In this document: positions 28,883 through 39,762 of the stretch, one piece after another
How positions within the stretch are numbered: position 1 is the first letter of the stretch
Layout: every line of letters begins with the position of its first letter
Source: Corynebacterium macginleyi
Lineage (GTDB): Bacteria; Actinomycetota; Actinomycetes; Mycobacteriales; Mycobacteriaceae
Reading direction: 5' to 3'
Length of the DNA stretch: 64,000 nt
Assembly: GCF_003688935.1 (NCBI RefSeq)
Contig: NZ_REGE01000002.1
Location: 268,751-332,750, forward strand
Program-made: the position numbers and the translations under genes
The notes under the pieces: model-generated
Seen by the model: only the letters and a program-made list of their open reading frames with translations
The model's database searches: none
Told to the model about the DNA's origin: nothing

Positions 28883-30355
28883 TCAGATTTTGTGGTCCGC
28901 ATCGCTGCGGCGGGTAACGGGATCGGAGCCGTCCCAACACTCCACGCCCGGCACATCAGGAAGCATATCGCGGTGAAATACTGGATCGATGCCTTTACTG
29001 CGCTGCTCATTGAAGTTCTTGAGCAACTGAATCGCTACGCCCGAGAGCGGAACAATAGCAATAATATTGAGGAGCACCATCGTCGCTGCACCGGTATCCG
29101 CCAAGGCGAAAACCAAGGGCAAGGATCCGACGGCGCCGAACCAGACGAAGAACAGCACTACGAGGCGGAAGATGTGTAGCACCGTTTTATTGGTGGTGAG
29201 GTATTCCAGGTTGGCTTCTGCCAAGTAGTAATTGCCCAAGATGGAAGAAAAGGCGAGGAAGAACAAAATGAAGCTGATGAAGTGAATTCCCCAGTGGCCA
29301 ACCTCGGCTGACAATGCCGCCTGCGTGAGCGAAACGCCCTCGGCCTCTTCGCCGTAGGCTATCTCCGGGCCAAGCAGGATCAGGAAGGCGGTAATCGTAC
29401 ACACCACGATGGTGTCGAAGTACACGCCCAAGGTCTGCACCAGGCCCTGCTTGACCGGGTGAGAGACGGTGGCGGTAGCCGCCGCGTTAGGAGCAGAACC
29501 CTCGCCTGCTTCGTTAGAAAACAGCCCGCGCTGGATGCCTTTCATCATCGCGGTACCGATTCCCGCGCCGGCGATTTCCTTAAAGCCGAGCGCGTGACCA
29601 ATGATATCGCCCAGCATGCCCGGAATCTTGTCAAAGTTGGTAATGACCACAAAGCCACCGATGAGCAGGTACGCCAGGGCCATAAACGGAACGACCACCT
29701 GAGTGATATTGGCAATGCGCTTGACGCCACCAAAAATGATGATGCCCGCAGCAATCGCGATGAGGATGCCGATTATGGACCCAAAGGTGGCATCGTCTTC
29801 GCGTCCGAAGGAAAAGGCCACTGCCTCTGCGATGGCGTTGGTCTGAAAGGAGTTATAGACCAAGCCGAAGGTAAAGACGATGGCAATGGAGAAAAGAACG
29901 CCGAGCGGGCCCCAGCCCAGGCCGCGCTTCATGTAGTAGGCCGGCCCGCCGCGGTACGTATCACCATTGCGGACCTTCCATAGCTGCGCCAGAGTGGATT
30001 CCACGAAGGCGGTCGCGCCGCCGAGAAGGGCTATAATCCACATCCAGAAAACGGCGCCAGGTCCACCGACGGAAATTGCCACCGCAACACCGGCCACGTT
30101 GCCGGTACCCACGCGCGAGGCCGCAGAGATGGTAAATGCCTTAAAAGCCGAGATACCCCCGCTCCCTGCGCTGCCTTCCGCATCGCCGCGATTGGGCCGC
30201 TCGACCACAGCGCGCAGCATATCGGGTACCTTGCGAATCTGCACCACCGCAGTGCGAACACCGAATAACAGCCCTGCGCCAATGAGCAACCAGGGTAGAA
30301 TGTATGTCCACACGCCATCGTTAAATGTCGTGACGACATTTTCGAGAAATTCCAT
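28883..30355 (-). CDS. Alanine/glycine:cation symporter (AGCS family)
   Basis: A 490-residue inner-membrane transporter of the AGCS family, which takes up alanine or glycine with Na+ or H+. About ten membrane segments are visible. Diagnostic blocks are SAASRVGTGNVAGVAVAIS, GGPGAVFWMW, GGPAYYMKRGLG and GLFSNEAGEGSAPNAAATA. The start ATG at 30355 is 53 bases below mutM on the same strand. Substrate preference cannot be read from sequence. Confidence 0.92.
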   Translation of the reverse strand: MEFLENVVTTFNDGVWTYILPWLLIGAGLLFGVRTAVVQIRKVPDMLRAVVERPNRGDAEGSAGSGGISAFKAFTISAASRVGTGNVAGVAVAISVGGPGAVFWMWIIALLGGATAFVESTLAQLWKVRNGDTYRGGPAYYMKRGLGWGPLGVLFSIAIVFTFGLVYNSFQTNAIAEAVAFSFGREDDATFGSIIGILIAIAAGIIIFGGVKRIANITQVVVPFMALAYLLIGGFVVITNFDKIPGMLGDIIGHALGFKEIAGAGIGTAMMKGIQRGLFSNEAGEGSAPNAAATATVSHPVKQGLVQTLGVYFDTIVVCTITAFLILLGPEIAYGEEAEGVSLTQAALSAEVGHWGIHFISFILFFLAFSSILGNYYLAEANLEYLTTNKTVLHIFRLVVLFFVWFGAVGSLPLVFALADTGAATMVLLNIIAIVPLSGVAIQLLKNFNEQRSKGIDPVFHRDMLPDVPGVECWDGSDPVTRRSDADHKI

Positions 30356-30408
30356 GCAGATTAATCTACTGCCTGGAGGTACACAACGTGAACCTCACAG
30401 GTAAAGAC

Positions 30409-31224
30409 CTATTGGCAGCGGGGGCAGTAATGGCTCGAGCGACCCCCAATAATGCAGCGCTCAATGGCTGTGCCGCAGCGGGAACAGGCCTGGCCAGCAC
30501 GGCCATAGGCTGCAAGCGAGCGCGCAAAATAGCCGGATTCACCATTGACGTTGACATACAAAGAATCAAAACTCGTTCCCCCCGCTTTGAGGGCGGCGGA
30601 CATCACCGACTGTGCCGCACTAAATAGCGCCACGGCGTCTTTTTGGCGCAGCGCCGATGCCTTCTTGCGCGGTGAAATGCGCGCGGCCCACAGCGCTTCA
30701 TCGGCGTAAATATTGCCGATACCAGATACCAGCGTTTGATCCAGCAGCGCCGTCTTTACCGCGGTTTTTTTCTGCCGCAGGCGGCGCCCGGCGCTGGCAA
30801 TATCGAAACCAGGTTCTAGGGGATCTAGGCCGATATGCGAGATCTTGGACCACGGCGCATACAACCAGTATCCGAAGGTGCGCTGATCCACGAAATGCAG
30901 CTCGGTACCATCGCTAAGCCCTACCGTGACACGGCGATGCGGGGATTCGGTGGGGCCGATGCGCAGTTGGCCCGACATGCCTAGGTGAATAAAAAGCACG
31001 TCGCGGTGGCTATCCATCGGGTCTTCCCCCACGAATTCTAGCCACATGAATTTACCGCGGCGGGCCACCGCGGCGATTTCCTTGCCCACTACAAGACCTG
31101 CCAGCGGTTCATCTTGGCCACGGTTCGCGCGCGGGTGGGCAATATCTACCGACGTAATCTCTTTACCCACGACGTAGGTTTCCACCCCACGGCGCACCGA
31201 TTCCACTTCGGGTAATTCTGGCAT
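30409..31224 (-). CDS. mutM: Formamidopyrimidine-DNA glycosylase MutM (Fpg)
   Basis: Base-excision repair enzyme that removes oxidised purines such as 8-oxoguanine and nicks the abasic site. The 271-residue protein begins MPELPEVESVRRGVE, with Pro2 (after Met removal) as the nucleophile and Glu3. The conserved Lys lies in ARRGKFMWLEF, and a C-terminal four-Cys zinc finger ends the protein (CSRCGTAIERCIIGGRSSHY and the following CPRC). It starts four bases after the rnc stop. Length is normal. Confidence 0.96.
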   Translation of the reverse strand: MPELPEVESVRRGVETYVVGKEITSVDIAHPRANRGQDEPLAGLVVGKEIAAVARRGKFMWLEFVGEDPMDSHRDVLFIHLGMSGQLRIGPTESPHRRVTVGLSDGTELHFVDQRTFGYWLYAPWSKISHIGLDPLEPGFDIASAGRRLRQKKTAVKTALLDQTLVSGIGNIYADEALWAARISPRKKASALRQKDAVALFSAAQSVMSAALKAGGTSFDSLYVNVNGESGYFARSLAAYGRAGQACSRCGTAIERCIIGGRSSHYCPRCQ

Positions 31225-31227
31225 TAC

Positions 31228-31998
31228 TTAGCCTTCTTTATGGGCGGTCCCTTGCACCAGCAACGGGGTCTCGCGCAGGGTTTGGCACGCCTCTTGTGCA
31301 GCCTGCTGTTCCGCTAATTTCTTATTGTGGCCCTGTCCATGCCCCACGGTCAGCCCGGCTACGGTGGCAACCGCGCTGAAGGTTTGATCGTGTTCTGGGC
31401 CGGTAGCGGTAGCCGAATAGACCGGCATGGGCGCCTTCAACTCGGCGCACAGCTCTTGCAAGGTGGTCTTCCAATCCAAGTGGCGCCCGCTGACGGAGGC
31501 ATTATCAATCTTTTCCGCGAATAGGCGCAGGATGACATCGCGGGCAGTTTCAAAGCCGTGCTCGCGGTAAATGGCGCCGAAAATCGCCTCGGTGGTATCT
31601 GCAAGGATAGAATCCTTATCTCGTCCACCGGTAGATTGTTCGCCCTTGCCCAGTAAGATGTGTGGGCCCAGGTTAATCTCGCGCGCGATATCGGAAAGCC
31701 CATAGCGCGAAACAATGGACGCCCGCATCTTAGAGATATCGGATTCGGGCCGCGACGGATACGTCACGTACAGCTTTGCGGCCACCGAAAGCCCCAGAAC
31801 GGCATCCCCCAAGAACTCAAGGCGCTCGTTATTAGGCAGGTGCCCGTTTTCATTGGCAAAAGAACGGTGAGTAAGCGCCAACCGCAGGTTGCCCGGCTCG
31901 AGGACAACGCCAAGCGATTTCAAAAGCGGGCTGTGGTCGACCGCCGCAAATGCGGCCTCCCACGCCTCTTGCCCGGTTAGCTTCTTCTTGCGGCTCAT
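31228..31998 (-). CDS. rnc: Ribonuclease III
   Basis: Double-strand-specific endoribonuclease for rRNA and mRNA processing. The 256-residue protein has the signature NERLEFLGDAVLGL (Glu58, Glu61, Asp65), the second acidic pair in LADTTEAIFGAIY (Asp134, Glu137) and a C-terminal dsRNA-binding domain (DWKTTLQELCAEL ... GQGHNKKLAEQQAAQEA). I chose the ATG at 31998 (MSRKKKLTG), which overlaps the upstream stop by four bases; the open frame extends 32 codons further but that region lies inside the upstream gene and lacks similarity. Confidence 0.95.
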   Translation of the reverse strand: MSRKKKLTGQEAWEAAFAAVDHSPLLKSLGVVLEPGNLRLALTHRSFANENGHLPNNERLEFLGDAVLGLSVAAKLYVTYPSRPESDISKMRASIVSRYGLSDIAREINLGPHILLGKGEQSTGGRDKDSILADTTEAIFGAIYREHGFETARDVILRLFAEKIDNASVSGRHLDWKTTLQELCAELKAPMPVYSATATGPEHDQTFSAVATVAGLTVGHGQGHNKKLAEQQAAQEACQTLRETPLLVQGTAHKEG

Positions 31999-32537
31999 AG
32001 GAACTTCTCCAAACCTGCCCACCGCGGGTCTACCTTTTCCTCTTCTTCCCCGGAGATCCCGGTTGTCACGCCCTCTGAGGTCTGGATATCGCAACCGTCT
32101 TCACAGACGGGGGCAAAGGGAAGGCTTAAGCCGGCTTCATCGATGACTGCCTGGAGCAGATCCAGCTCATCGTCTTCGATTTCGGGGATCTCATCGCCCG
32201 AACCGGCATCGTCAGAATCGGCTTCATCGCCGCTGACAAAGGACTCATCGGCGGCGAAGACCTGCGTAACATGCAAATCCAGCTGTGGGTGGAGCTCTTT
32301 TAGGCAGCGCGCACACTCACCCGTGAGAACGCCCGAGATTTCCGCATCAACTAATACCCCTGATCCCAGGGGTGTCAGGGTCGCGGCAACAGTGAGATCT
32401 TCACCCTTGGGGATGGCAATCATTTCCACGCCGATCCTTTCCGGTGCAGGACCCGTCTGAGTGCGTTGTTCCGGCAGTGCGTCAGCGCCTTGGGCGTTTA
32501 ATAATTTGCCCACATCGAACTTCAATGGAGATGTCAT
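31995..32537 (-). CDS. YceD family (DUF177) protein
   Basis: A 180-residue DUF177/YceD-type protein. Diagnostic is the cysteine block LTGECARCLKEL in the middle and PVCEDGCDI near the C-terminus, which together look like a metal site. An Asp/Glu-rich region follows the first block. In most bacteria this gene precedes rpmF (ribosomal protein L32); here it directly precedes rnc with a four-base overlap and no rpmF is seen. A role in 23S rRNA maturation has been proposed for the family. The ATG at 32537 fits the family start MTSPLKFDV. Confidence 0.88.
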   Translation of the reverse strand: MTSPLKFDVGKLLNAQGADALPEQRTQTGPAPERIGVEMIAIPKGEDLTVAATLTPLGSGVLVDAEISGVLTGECARCLKELHPQLDLHVTQVFAADESFVSGDEADSDDAGSGDEIPEIEDDELDLLQAVIDEAGLSLPFAPVCEDGCDIQTSEGVTTGISGEEEEKVDPRWAGLEKFL

Positions 32538-32818
32538 AACAGTTGGTAGTCTACCTTGCCTCGTAAACTCCGCGTAGTCGCTGGTTTGTCGCATTTTCTG
32601 GCAAGAAACTGAAGATATGGGCATAAAGCGCTATGGCTTGCCGGTTTTCCCTTTCCTGCAGGCCGCAGCGGCTTTAGCCCAAAGGCATGACTTACCACTT
32701 GGCCGCGGCCTTCTTGGTTATTTCTGGGGCGGCCCTCCATCGCCTGCTTCCTCATCATCACCCACGCCGCACTACCCCAACTCGCGCAGCTTCGTCTAGC
32801 CGCCCGCCACAGACACAC
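32538..32818. other. Gene-free stretch upstream of yceD
   Basis: I see no convincing gene. A 73-codon plus-strand frame at 32687 (start MTYHLAAAFLVISGAAL) has one hydrophobic segment, but it has no clear ribosome binding site and runs on through the downstream terminator hairpin. This stretch should hold the promoter of the yceD-rnc-mutM unit. Confidence 0.4.
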
Positions 32819-32877
32819 AAAGTCCTGCTGCACGGTGCCGCGATCTTTCGCAACCAAACCCGTGCAGCAGGACCTTT
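32819..32877 (-). terminator. Rho-independent terminator of the DivIVA-like gene
   Basis: On the minus strand GTCCTGCTGCACGG pairs with CCGTGCAGCAGGAC across a 26-base loop, flanked by AAAG and CTTTG. It lies about 30 bases past the stop of the gene above it. Confidence 0.75.
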
Positions 32878-32904
32878 AAGCGTCGTGCCTTGTAACTTCA
32901 GCGC

Positions 32905-33645
32905 TTAGCGCTCGGTATAACGGCGCTCGTAGCCGCCGTCTTCGCCGTACCGCAAGGAACCAGCAGGCGGCAGGTAGTCGCCGCCGCGCGAGCGTACGCC
33001 GGCCCCACCGCGCAAGGCGGAACGATCGGAGTTTACAGTGCGCAGTAGGCCACTAAGGGAACTTTCAAATTCACTAAGCTTGTTATCAACAAAGTCATCG
33101 CATTCCGTGCGCAGCCGGTTGGATTCGGTGTAGGCGGTTTCCACAATCCGGTTAGCTTCTTCGTTGGCGCGGCGCACCACTTCAGATTCGGAGACCAAGC
33201 GTTCTTGTTCCTGGCGGCCCTCTACCACCGAGCGCTCGTATTCCTCATTCGCCTGAGCAATGGTACGGTCTGCATCTGCCCGAGCTTGCTCAACGGTGGA
33301 CTGAGCGCGCGCCTCGGCATCGGCCACCAACCGCTGGGCATGTTCTTCTGCCTGCGCGAGCGTAGCATCAGCCTCCTTGCGCGCCTGGTTAACCATGTCG
33401 CTGGCCTCTGCAGACGCCGCATTGATCGTGTTATCCGCACGCTCTTCGGCGCCGCGGATAATCTCGTCTTGCTTGTCTAGAACGTCTTGCGCATCGTCGA
33501 TTTCTACGGGTAGCGCATTGCGCAGATCATCAAGAAGCGCCAGCATCTCATGGCGGGGGACCAAGCAATTGGAGGTCATGGGAAGGCCAGAAGCCTCCTC
33601 CAAATGCTGAACTAATTCATCAAGTGATTCAAAGACACGGTACAT
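32905..33645 (-). CDS. DivIVA-like coiled-coil protein (SepIVA type)
   Basis: A 246-residue protein that begins MYRVFESLDELVQHLEEA, a short DivIVA-like N-terminal part, and continues as a nearly unbroken coiled coil from about residue 55 to 200 (Ala/Glu/Gln/Arg-rich heptads). The tail is Gly/Arg/Tyr-rich. Position next to the yceD-rnc-mutM cluster matches SepIVA of mycobacteria, a cytoplasmic septum-associated protein needed for division. I chose the second Met because the family starts there; the longer frame adds eight residues. It ends at a strong terminator. Confidence 0.85.
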   Translation of the reverse strand: MYRVFESLDELVQHLEEASGLPMTSNCLVPRHEMLALLDDLRNALPVEIDDAQDVLDKQDEIIRGAEERADNTINAASAEASDMVNQARKEADATLAQAEEHAQRLVADAEARAQSTVEQARADADRTIAQANEEYERSVVEGRQEQERLVSESEVVRRANEEANRIVETAYTESNRLRTECDDFVDNKLSEFESSLSGLLRTVNSDRSALRGGAGVRSRGGDYLPPAGSLRYGEDGGYERRYTER

Positions 33646-33814
33646 GCTGGGAATTCTACAACGCAGCACTTAGCATTGTGTGGAGGGCGCGCCTTGGATG
33701 CTTAGGCCGGCGCAACGAAGACTAAAGCTCTGACACAGGGCCGTTAGTACCAATCCCCTGTAACCGTCATCGTTGCACCGACCCCTAGAATCCAAGATGC
33801 CATATTAGTTACAG

Positions 33815-33870
33815 AAACTCCCCACTTCCCCGCAGGTGCGGAAAAATGAGGAGCCGTGGGTTAAGGGAGT

Positions 33871-33872
<2 letters not shown>
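33815..33872 (-). terminator. Possible terminator of gdhA
   Basis: AAACTCCC overlapping the gdhA stop codon can pair with GGGAGTTT 42 bases later, with an inner CCGCACCTGCGG hairpin. The final run is TTTCTG, so the T tract is weak. Confidence 0.35.
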
Positions 33873-35274
<1,402 letters not shown>

Positions 35275-35419
35275 CTACCGAAAATGCAAGTGCAATCATT
35301 CCTCACTCCCCCACCTATATGCTTTCACCTGCAACAATGAAGAAAAATATTTTCTGTAGAACGCTCGTATTTCTAGCCGGACACCGGCGTACGGGGTCGC
35401 GGGCTTTATAATCGCGGGC

Positions 35420-36505
35420 ATGCATATTGTTGTCGCTCCAGACTCCTTTAAAGGTACCGCTTCTGCCACAAAAGCAGCAGCCGGAATCGCCAACGGAATC
35501 CGCCAGCACTACCCCACCGCCAGCGTTACGACCTTGCCCATGGCAGATGGCGGCGAAGGCACCGCCCAGGTGCTGGCCCAAGCCGCCGCAGCGGGTGGGC
35601 AAGAAACCCAGACTATTACCCTTCCTACAACGGATGCGGTGGGGCGCTTGACCGAGGCGCAATATTTCCTCGCTGGGCACACAGCTTTTATTGACGTGGC
35701 CGCCGCCACCGGCCTACCCGCAGTCCGCGACGCTCTCGATCCACTCCACGCAGACTCTTATGGCACGGGCGTGCTGCTTGCCGATGCTCAATCCCGCGGC
35801 GCCACCTCCATCGTGCTCGGACTCGGCGGTACGGCCAGCATCGACGGCGGGATGGGCATCCTTGCAGCCCTCGGCGCTGCCGGGCACGATGAGCGCGGCT
35901 ATGCCCTCCCCAAGGGCGGTGCCCCGCTAGTGCAGCTCGATTCCATCGATACCGCGCAACTAAATATTAAAGCGGCCATGCTCGACTTCACGCTCTTGGC
36001 CGATACCCGGGCTAAGGCCATTCAGGCTGCAACCATGTACGGGCCACAAAAAGGCGCAGAAGGCGAACAAATAGCCCTCCTCGCCGGGGCACTTCTCCAA
36101 TTGTGCAAGGTCACCGGCACAAATCCGGAGGCTGAATTCACTGGTGCCGCAGGTGGTATTCCCATCGGGCTTACCTGGCTTTCGCGCACCCTATGGGGCA
36201 CCGATGAGCACGCCCGCGTCGTTTCTGGTGGGGCCCACGTCGCGAAGGCCCTCGGCCTCGCGGAAGCCATTTCACAGGCCGACCTCGTCATCACCGGCGA
36301 AGGCGCCTTCGATGAGCAATCGTTCACCGGCAAAGTCGTCGGCACCGTGGCGGACTTGGCGGCGGAGTCCTATACCCCCGTCGGCATCATTGCCGGGACA
36401 ATCGAACAGGACACCGAGCACTTTACCGCGGAGCTAGACCAAGACGGTAGGATGTCCGAGCAACTGGCTAGGGCCGCCCGGGACATTATCAAGCAGCTGG
36501 GCTAA
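35420..36505 (+). CDS. glxK: Glycerate kinase
   Basis: Phosphorylates D-glycerate with ATP (GlxK/GarK type). The 361-residue protein has the family N-terminus MHIVVAPDSFKGTASA, MADGGEGTAQVL, the LGLGGTASIDGGMGILAALG block and the C-terminal VITGEGAFDEQSFTGKV. Length is slightly below the usual 375-380 residues. It is divergent from gdhA and converges with a hypothetical gene, overlapping its end by four bases. Confidence 0.92.
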   Translation: MHIVVAPDSFKGTASATKAAAGIANGIRQHYPTASVTTLPMADGGEGTAQVLAQAAAAGGQETQTITLPTTDAVGRLTEAQYFLAGHTAFIDVAAATGLPAVRDALDPLHADSYGTGVLLADAQSRGATSIVLGLGGTASIDGGMGILAALGAAGHDERGYALPKGGAPLVQLDSIDTAQLNIKAAMLDFTLLADTRAKAIQAATMYGPQKGAEGEQIALLAGALLQLCKVTGTNPEAEFTGAAGGIPIGLTWLSRTLWGTDEHARVVSGGAHVAKALGLAEAISQADLVITGEGAFDEQSFTGKVVGTVADLAAESYTPVGIIAGTIEQDTEHFTAELDQDGRMSEQLARAARDIIKQLG

Positions 36506-36900
36506 GGGCGGATCTCAACCGTCCACGGAAAGATGGCGGGGCGCTCATGCGCCAATTCATCCTCCAGCAGCACATGGTCCTTGGGCAATACGGCGTGCGG
36601 CGTGAGCAGACGCGACAAAACCATAGCCAGCTGATTCACGGACCCCGTCGCCCCCTGGATCCCAATGTTATAACGGTGGGCGTGGGCGCCTTCCAAATCG
36701 CGCTCTTCATGCTCATCGCGGTAATTTTGCTGCAGCTGTTCCTCCAAACCCTCAGGGAACTGGGGATCGGCTGGGCGAGTAACCTCGGCGGAGGTAAGCG
36801 ATCCGTCCGCTACCAACTTATCGGTGGCAGTAGCAAAAATTTCCTCCACGCGGTCCGCTTGCTCATCTGGAACCAATACATCAAATTGAATAGTCGGCAT
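36502..36900 (-). CDS. Conserved hypothetical protein
   Basis: A 132-residue soluble protein starting MPTIQFDVLVPDEQADRVEEIF. I do not recognise the family. It has an acidic, His-containing middle part (NYRDEHEERDLEGAHAHRY) and ends with WTVEIRP. It overlaps the end of glycerate kinase by four bases on the other strand and is divergent from the amidohydrolase gene by 27 bases. It has no membrane segment. Confidence 0.7.
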   Translation of the reverse strand: MPTIQFDVLVPDEQADRVEEIFATATDKLVADGSLTSAEVTRPADPQFPEGLEEQLQQNYRDEHEERDLEGAHAHRYNIGIQGATGSVNQLAMVLSRLLTPHAVLPKDHVLLEDELAHERPAIFPWTVEIRP

Positions 36901-36927
36901 AAAGCTGACCCTACCCTAACTTAAGGG

Positions 36928-38145
36928 ATGAAAACTATGTCTTATTCCACACACATCGCTTCCCTCGTCAACTCTGCTAACACTGACCTCACGTGGCAAC
37001 GGGATTTTTATGAAGATCTGCACCGCCACCCCGAGCTTTCCCACAAGGAGGAACGCACCGCGGCACGCATTCGCGCCAAGTTGGCCGAGTTTGATTGCGA
37101 AGTCGAAGAAAATATTGGCGGGCACGGCATGGTGGCCATTTTTCGCAACGGCGATGGCCCCACCGCACTCATGCGCGCTGATTTCGATGCCCTACCGGTC
37201 AAGGAAGTCACCGGCGTGGAGTATTCCTCGACCAATGATTACATGCACGCCTGCGGGCACGATATGCACACCACGGCCCTCCTCGGCGCCTGTGCGCTTC
37301 TCGATGCCTCCCGCGACTCCTGGTCCGGCACCTTCCTTGCCCTATTCCAGCCGGCGGAGGAATCATCCATGGGAGCGAAATACATGATCGCCGATAACCT
37401 CACCGCGCGCGTACCCCGCCCCGATATTTGCCTGGGCCAGCACATCATGCCCGGCCGGGCCGGCACCGTCCGCCATACTGCCGGTCCCATCATGGCCGGC
37501 TGCGATTCCCTGCGTATCCACATCTTTGGCAAATCCGCCCATGCCTCTATGCCGCATAATTCCATCGACCCAACCTATACTGCGGCGATGATCGTAACCC
37601 GCCTCCAAGCTATCGTAGGTCGCGAGGTTGCCCCACACGAGTTCTTCGTCATCTCCGTGGGCGAGCTGCATTCCGGCGATAAAAACAACATCATTCCGGA
37701 TTCCGCCGAGCTCGTGCTCAATACCCGCTTTTATGAACCAGCCCTGGCGGAGAAAGTCTATGCTTCCCTGGAGCGCATGGTGAAAGCCGAATGCGTAGCC
37801 TCTGGCTGCAAAAAAGACCCCACATTTGAGTACTACGCGCACGGCGAGGTCACCGTAAATGACGCCGCAGCGTATGCACCCATTGCCGAGGTCTTTACGG
37901 CGACTTTTGGGAAAGCTTCGGTAGACGCCTCCCCCTCGACCGCCTCCGAGGACTTTTGTTACCTGCCCCAGGCCTGGGGCGTGCCGTACGTCTTTTGGCA
38001 CGTAGGGTGCACCCCCGAGTCGGAACTGGCAGATCCCCCTGTCAATCACCAGGCTAACTTCTTGCCGGATTATGATCCCACGGTCAAGGCCTCTACCCGG
38101 GCCGCCCATGCGGCAGTGCTGGCATACCTCGGCACTCAACCCTAA
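36928..38145 (+). CDS. M20-family amidohydrolase
   Basis: A 405-residue metallopeptidase-fold enzyme of the hippurate hydrolase/N-acyl-amino-acid amidohydrolase group. The metal-binding residues are in ACGHDMHTTALLGA and FQPAEESSMGAKYMI, with the ALMRADFDALPV block before them and a dimerisation domain (GKSAHASMPHNSIDP) in the middle. Probably cytoplasmic: there is no signal peptide. Substrates of the group are N-acylated amino acids; in skin corynebacteria related enzymes release odorants from Gln conjugates, but that role is not shown here. Confidence 0.88.
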   Translation: MKTMSYSTHIASLVNSANTDLTWQRDFYEDLHRHPELSHKEERTAARIRAKLAEFDCEVEENIGGHGMVAIFRNGDGPTALMRADFDALPVKEVTGVEYSSTNDYMHACGHDMHTTALLGACALLDASRDSWSGTFLALFQPAEESSMGAKYMIADNLTARVPRPDICLGQHIMPGRAGTVRHTAGPIMAGCDSLRIHIFGKSAHASMPHNSIDPTYTAAMIVTRLQAIVGREVAPHEFFVISVGELHSGDKNNIIPDSAELVLNTRFYEPALAEKVYASLERMVKAECVASGCKKDPTFEYYAHGEVTVNDAAAYAPIAEVFTATFGKASVDASPSTASEDFCYLPQAWGVPYVFWHVGCTPESELADPPVNHQANFLPDYDPTVKASTRAAHAAVLAYLGTQP

Positions 38146-38160
38146 TACGGATGTAGCATG

Positions 38161-38215
38161 AAAAATCCGCCGCGGCCCTGCTCTCGTGATGAAGGAGGAA
38201 GACGCGGCGGATTTT
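38161..38215. terminator. Bidirectional terminator between the amidohydrolase gene and pyk
   Basis: AAAATCCGCCGCG pairs with CGCGGCGGATTTT around a 29-base loop. It has A- and T-tracts on both sides and lies between two convergent genes. Confidence 0.9.
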
Positions 38216-38222
38216 CAGTGGG

Positions 38223-39644
38223 CTAATCCTTGATGGTCTCTCCTAGGATGTGGCACTGAATCATGTTGGTATTGCCGGAGATTCCCGGAGGGGTACCTGC
38301 AACGACAACGACCAAGTCATTCTCGTCATACTCGTCCAAGTCCAGCAAGTACTGATCGATGGCTTCCATCATCTCATCGGTGGACTTGACATCGGGGCTC
38401 AAGAAGGTCTCTGCGCCCCAGGTCAGCGCGAGCTGGGCGCGCACGTCTTGGTCCGGGGTGAAGACCAAAAGTGGCAGGTCAGAGTGCAAGCGAGCAACGC
38501 GCTTTGCGGTATCACCGGAGGAGGTGAAGGCAACAATGGCCTTGGCGTTCAGGCGCTCTGCGATATCGCGGGCGGAATAGGACATCACGCCACGCTTGGT
38601 ACGTGGGACGTGCGCCAGTGGCGGGACCTGGCCATCGGTCTCAGAGCGCTTGACGATGCGCGACATGGTCCGCACCACGTTATGCGGATCCACACCCACG
38701 GAAGTCTCGCCAGAGAGCATTACCGCATCGGCGCCGTCAAGCACGGCGTTAGCCACATCGGAGGCCTCCGCGCGGGTAGGCCGGGAGTTCTCAATCATGG
38801 AATCCAGCATCTGGGTAGCCACGATCACCGGCTTCGCATTCTCGCGACAAATCTGGATAGCGCGCTTCTGGAACAGTGGCACCTCTTCCAACGGGACCTC
38901 AACGCCCAAATCACCGCGGGCAATCATCACAGCATCAAAGGCCAAGATAATGGACTCGAGGGCATCGACCGCCTCGGGCTTTTCCAACTTGGCGATGACC
39001 GGTACGCGGCGGCCTTCCTCGTCCATGATCTCGTGGACCCTGTCGACATCAGCAGGCGACCGCACGAAAGACAGCGCGATGTAGTCCACACCGAGCTTTA
39101 GGGCAAAGCGTAAGTCCTCGATGTCTTTCTCAGACAGGGCTGGCACCGAAATGCTCATGCCCGGCAGGGACACGCCCTTATTGTTGGATACTGGGCCACC
39201 CTCGATGACCTCGCATACCACGTCATTGCCATCTACTTCCTTGCAGACAACGGCGACCTTGCCGTCATCGACAAGCAACCGGTCACCGGGCTTGGCGTCA
39301 TGTGCCAAGCCCTTGTAGGTGGTGGATACGCGGTCGTGGGTGCCTTCTACATCATCTACGGTGATGCGGACAATTTCGCCGTTCTCCCACTGCTCTTTAC
39401 CGTTTTTAAAGCGGCCGAGGCGGATCTTCGGGCCTTGGAGATCGGCCAAGATACCTACGTTCCGGCCAGTCTTTTCGGTGGCTTCGCGAACCCACTTGTA
39501 ATTTGCTTCGTGGTCCGCATGCTCACCATGCGACATGTTAAGGCGCGCGACGTTCATGCCGTCTTCCACAAGGCGTAAAATTCCGTCCCCGCTAGCAACC
39601 GCGGGGCCGAGAGTACAGACAATCTTGGTTCTTCTATCCAGCAT
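38223..39644 (-). CDS. pyk: Pyruvate kinase
   Basis: Last step of glycolysis: phosphoenolpyruvate plus ADP to pyruvate plus ATP. The 473-residue protein starts MLDRRTKIVCTLGPAVAS and carries MNVARLNMSHG, the catalytic VIAKLEKPEAVDAL and ARGDLGVEVPLEEV, and MIENSRPTRAEASDV. I chose the ATG at 39644 because the family begins MDRRTKIVCT; the open frame continues about 110 codons upstream with unrelated sequence. It ends at a strong shared terminator. Confidence 0.96.
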   Translation of the reverse strand: MLDRRTKIVCTLGPAVASGDGILRLVEDGMNVARLNMSHGEHADHEANYKWVREATEKTGRNVGILADLQGPKIRLGRFKNGKEQWENGEIVRITVDDVEGTHDRVSTTYKGLAHDAKPGDRLLVDDGKVAVVCKEVDGNDVVCEVIEGGPVSNNKGVSLPGMSISVPALSEKDIEDLRFALKLGVDYIALSFVRSPADVDRVHEIMDEEGRRVPVIAKLEKPEAVDALESIILAFDAVMIARGDLGVEVPLEEVPLFQKRAIQICRENAKPVIVATQMLDSMIENSRPTRAEASDVANAVLDGADAVMLSGETSVGVDPHNVVRTMSRIVKRSETDGQVPPLAHVPRTKRGVMSYSARDIAERLNAKAIVAFTSSGDTAKRVARLHSDLPLLVFTPDQDVRAQLALTWGAETFLSPDVKSTDEMMEAIDQYLLDLDEYDENDLVVVVAGTPPGISGNTNMIQCHILGETIKD

Positions 39645-39762
39645 TATTGGCCTATTCCATCGGGTAAATTGAACAACCCCCAACCTACTCCCTCGTACGC
39701 CGGCAGGCCACAATTTTTTGATACCTGAGTTACAGCGATCGGACACGATCACACATAACCCG

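Noticed and set aside
32617..32908. Two short plus-strand frames upstream of yceD, considered as a missing rpmF or a small membrane gene
   Set aside because: Neither has L32 features (no N-terminal basic motif or Cys pattern) and the longer one reads through a terminator hairpin.
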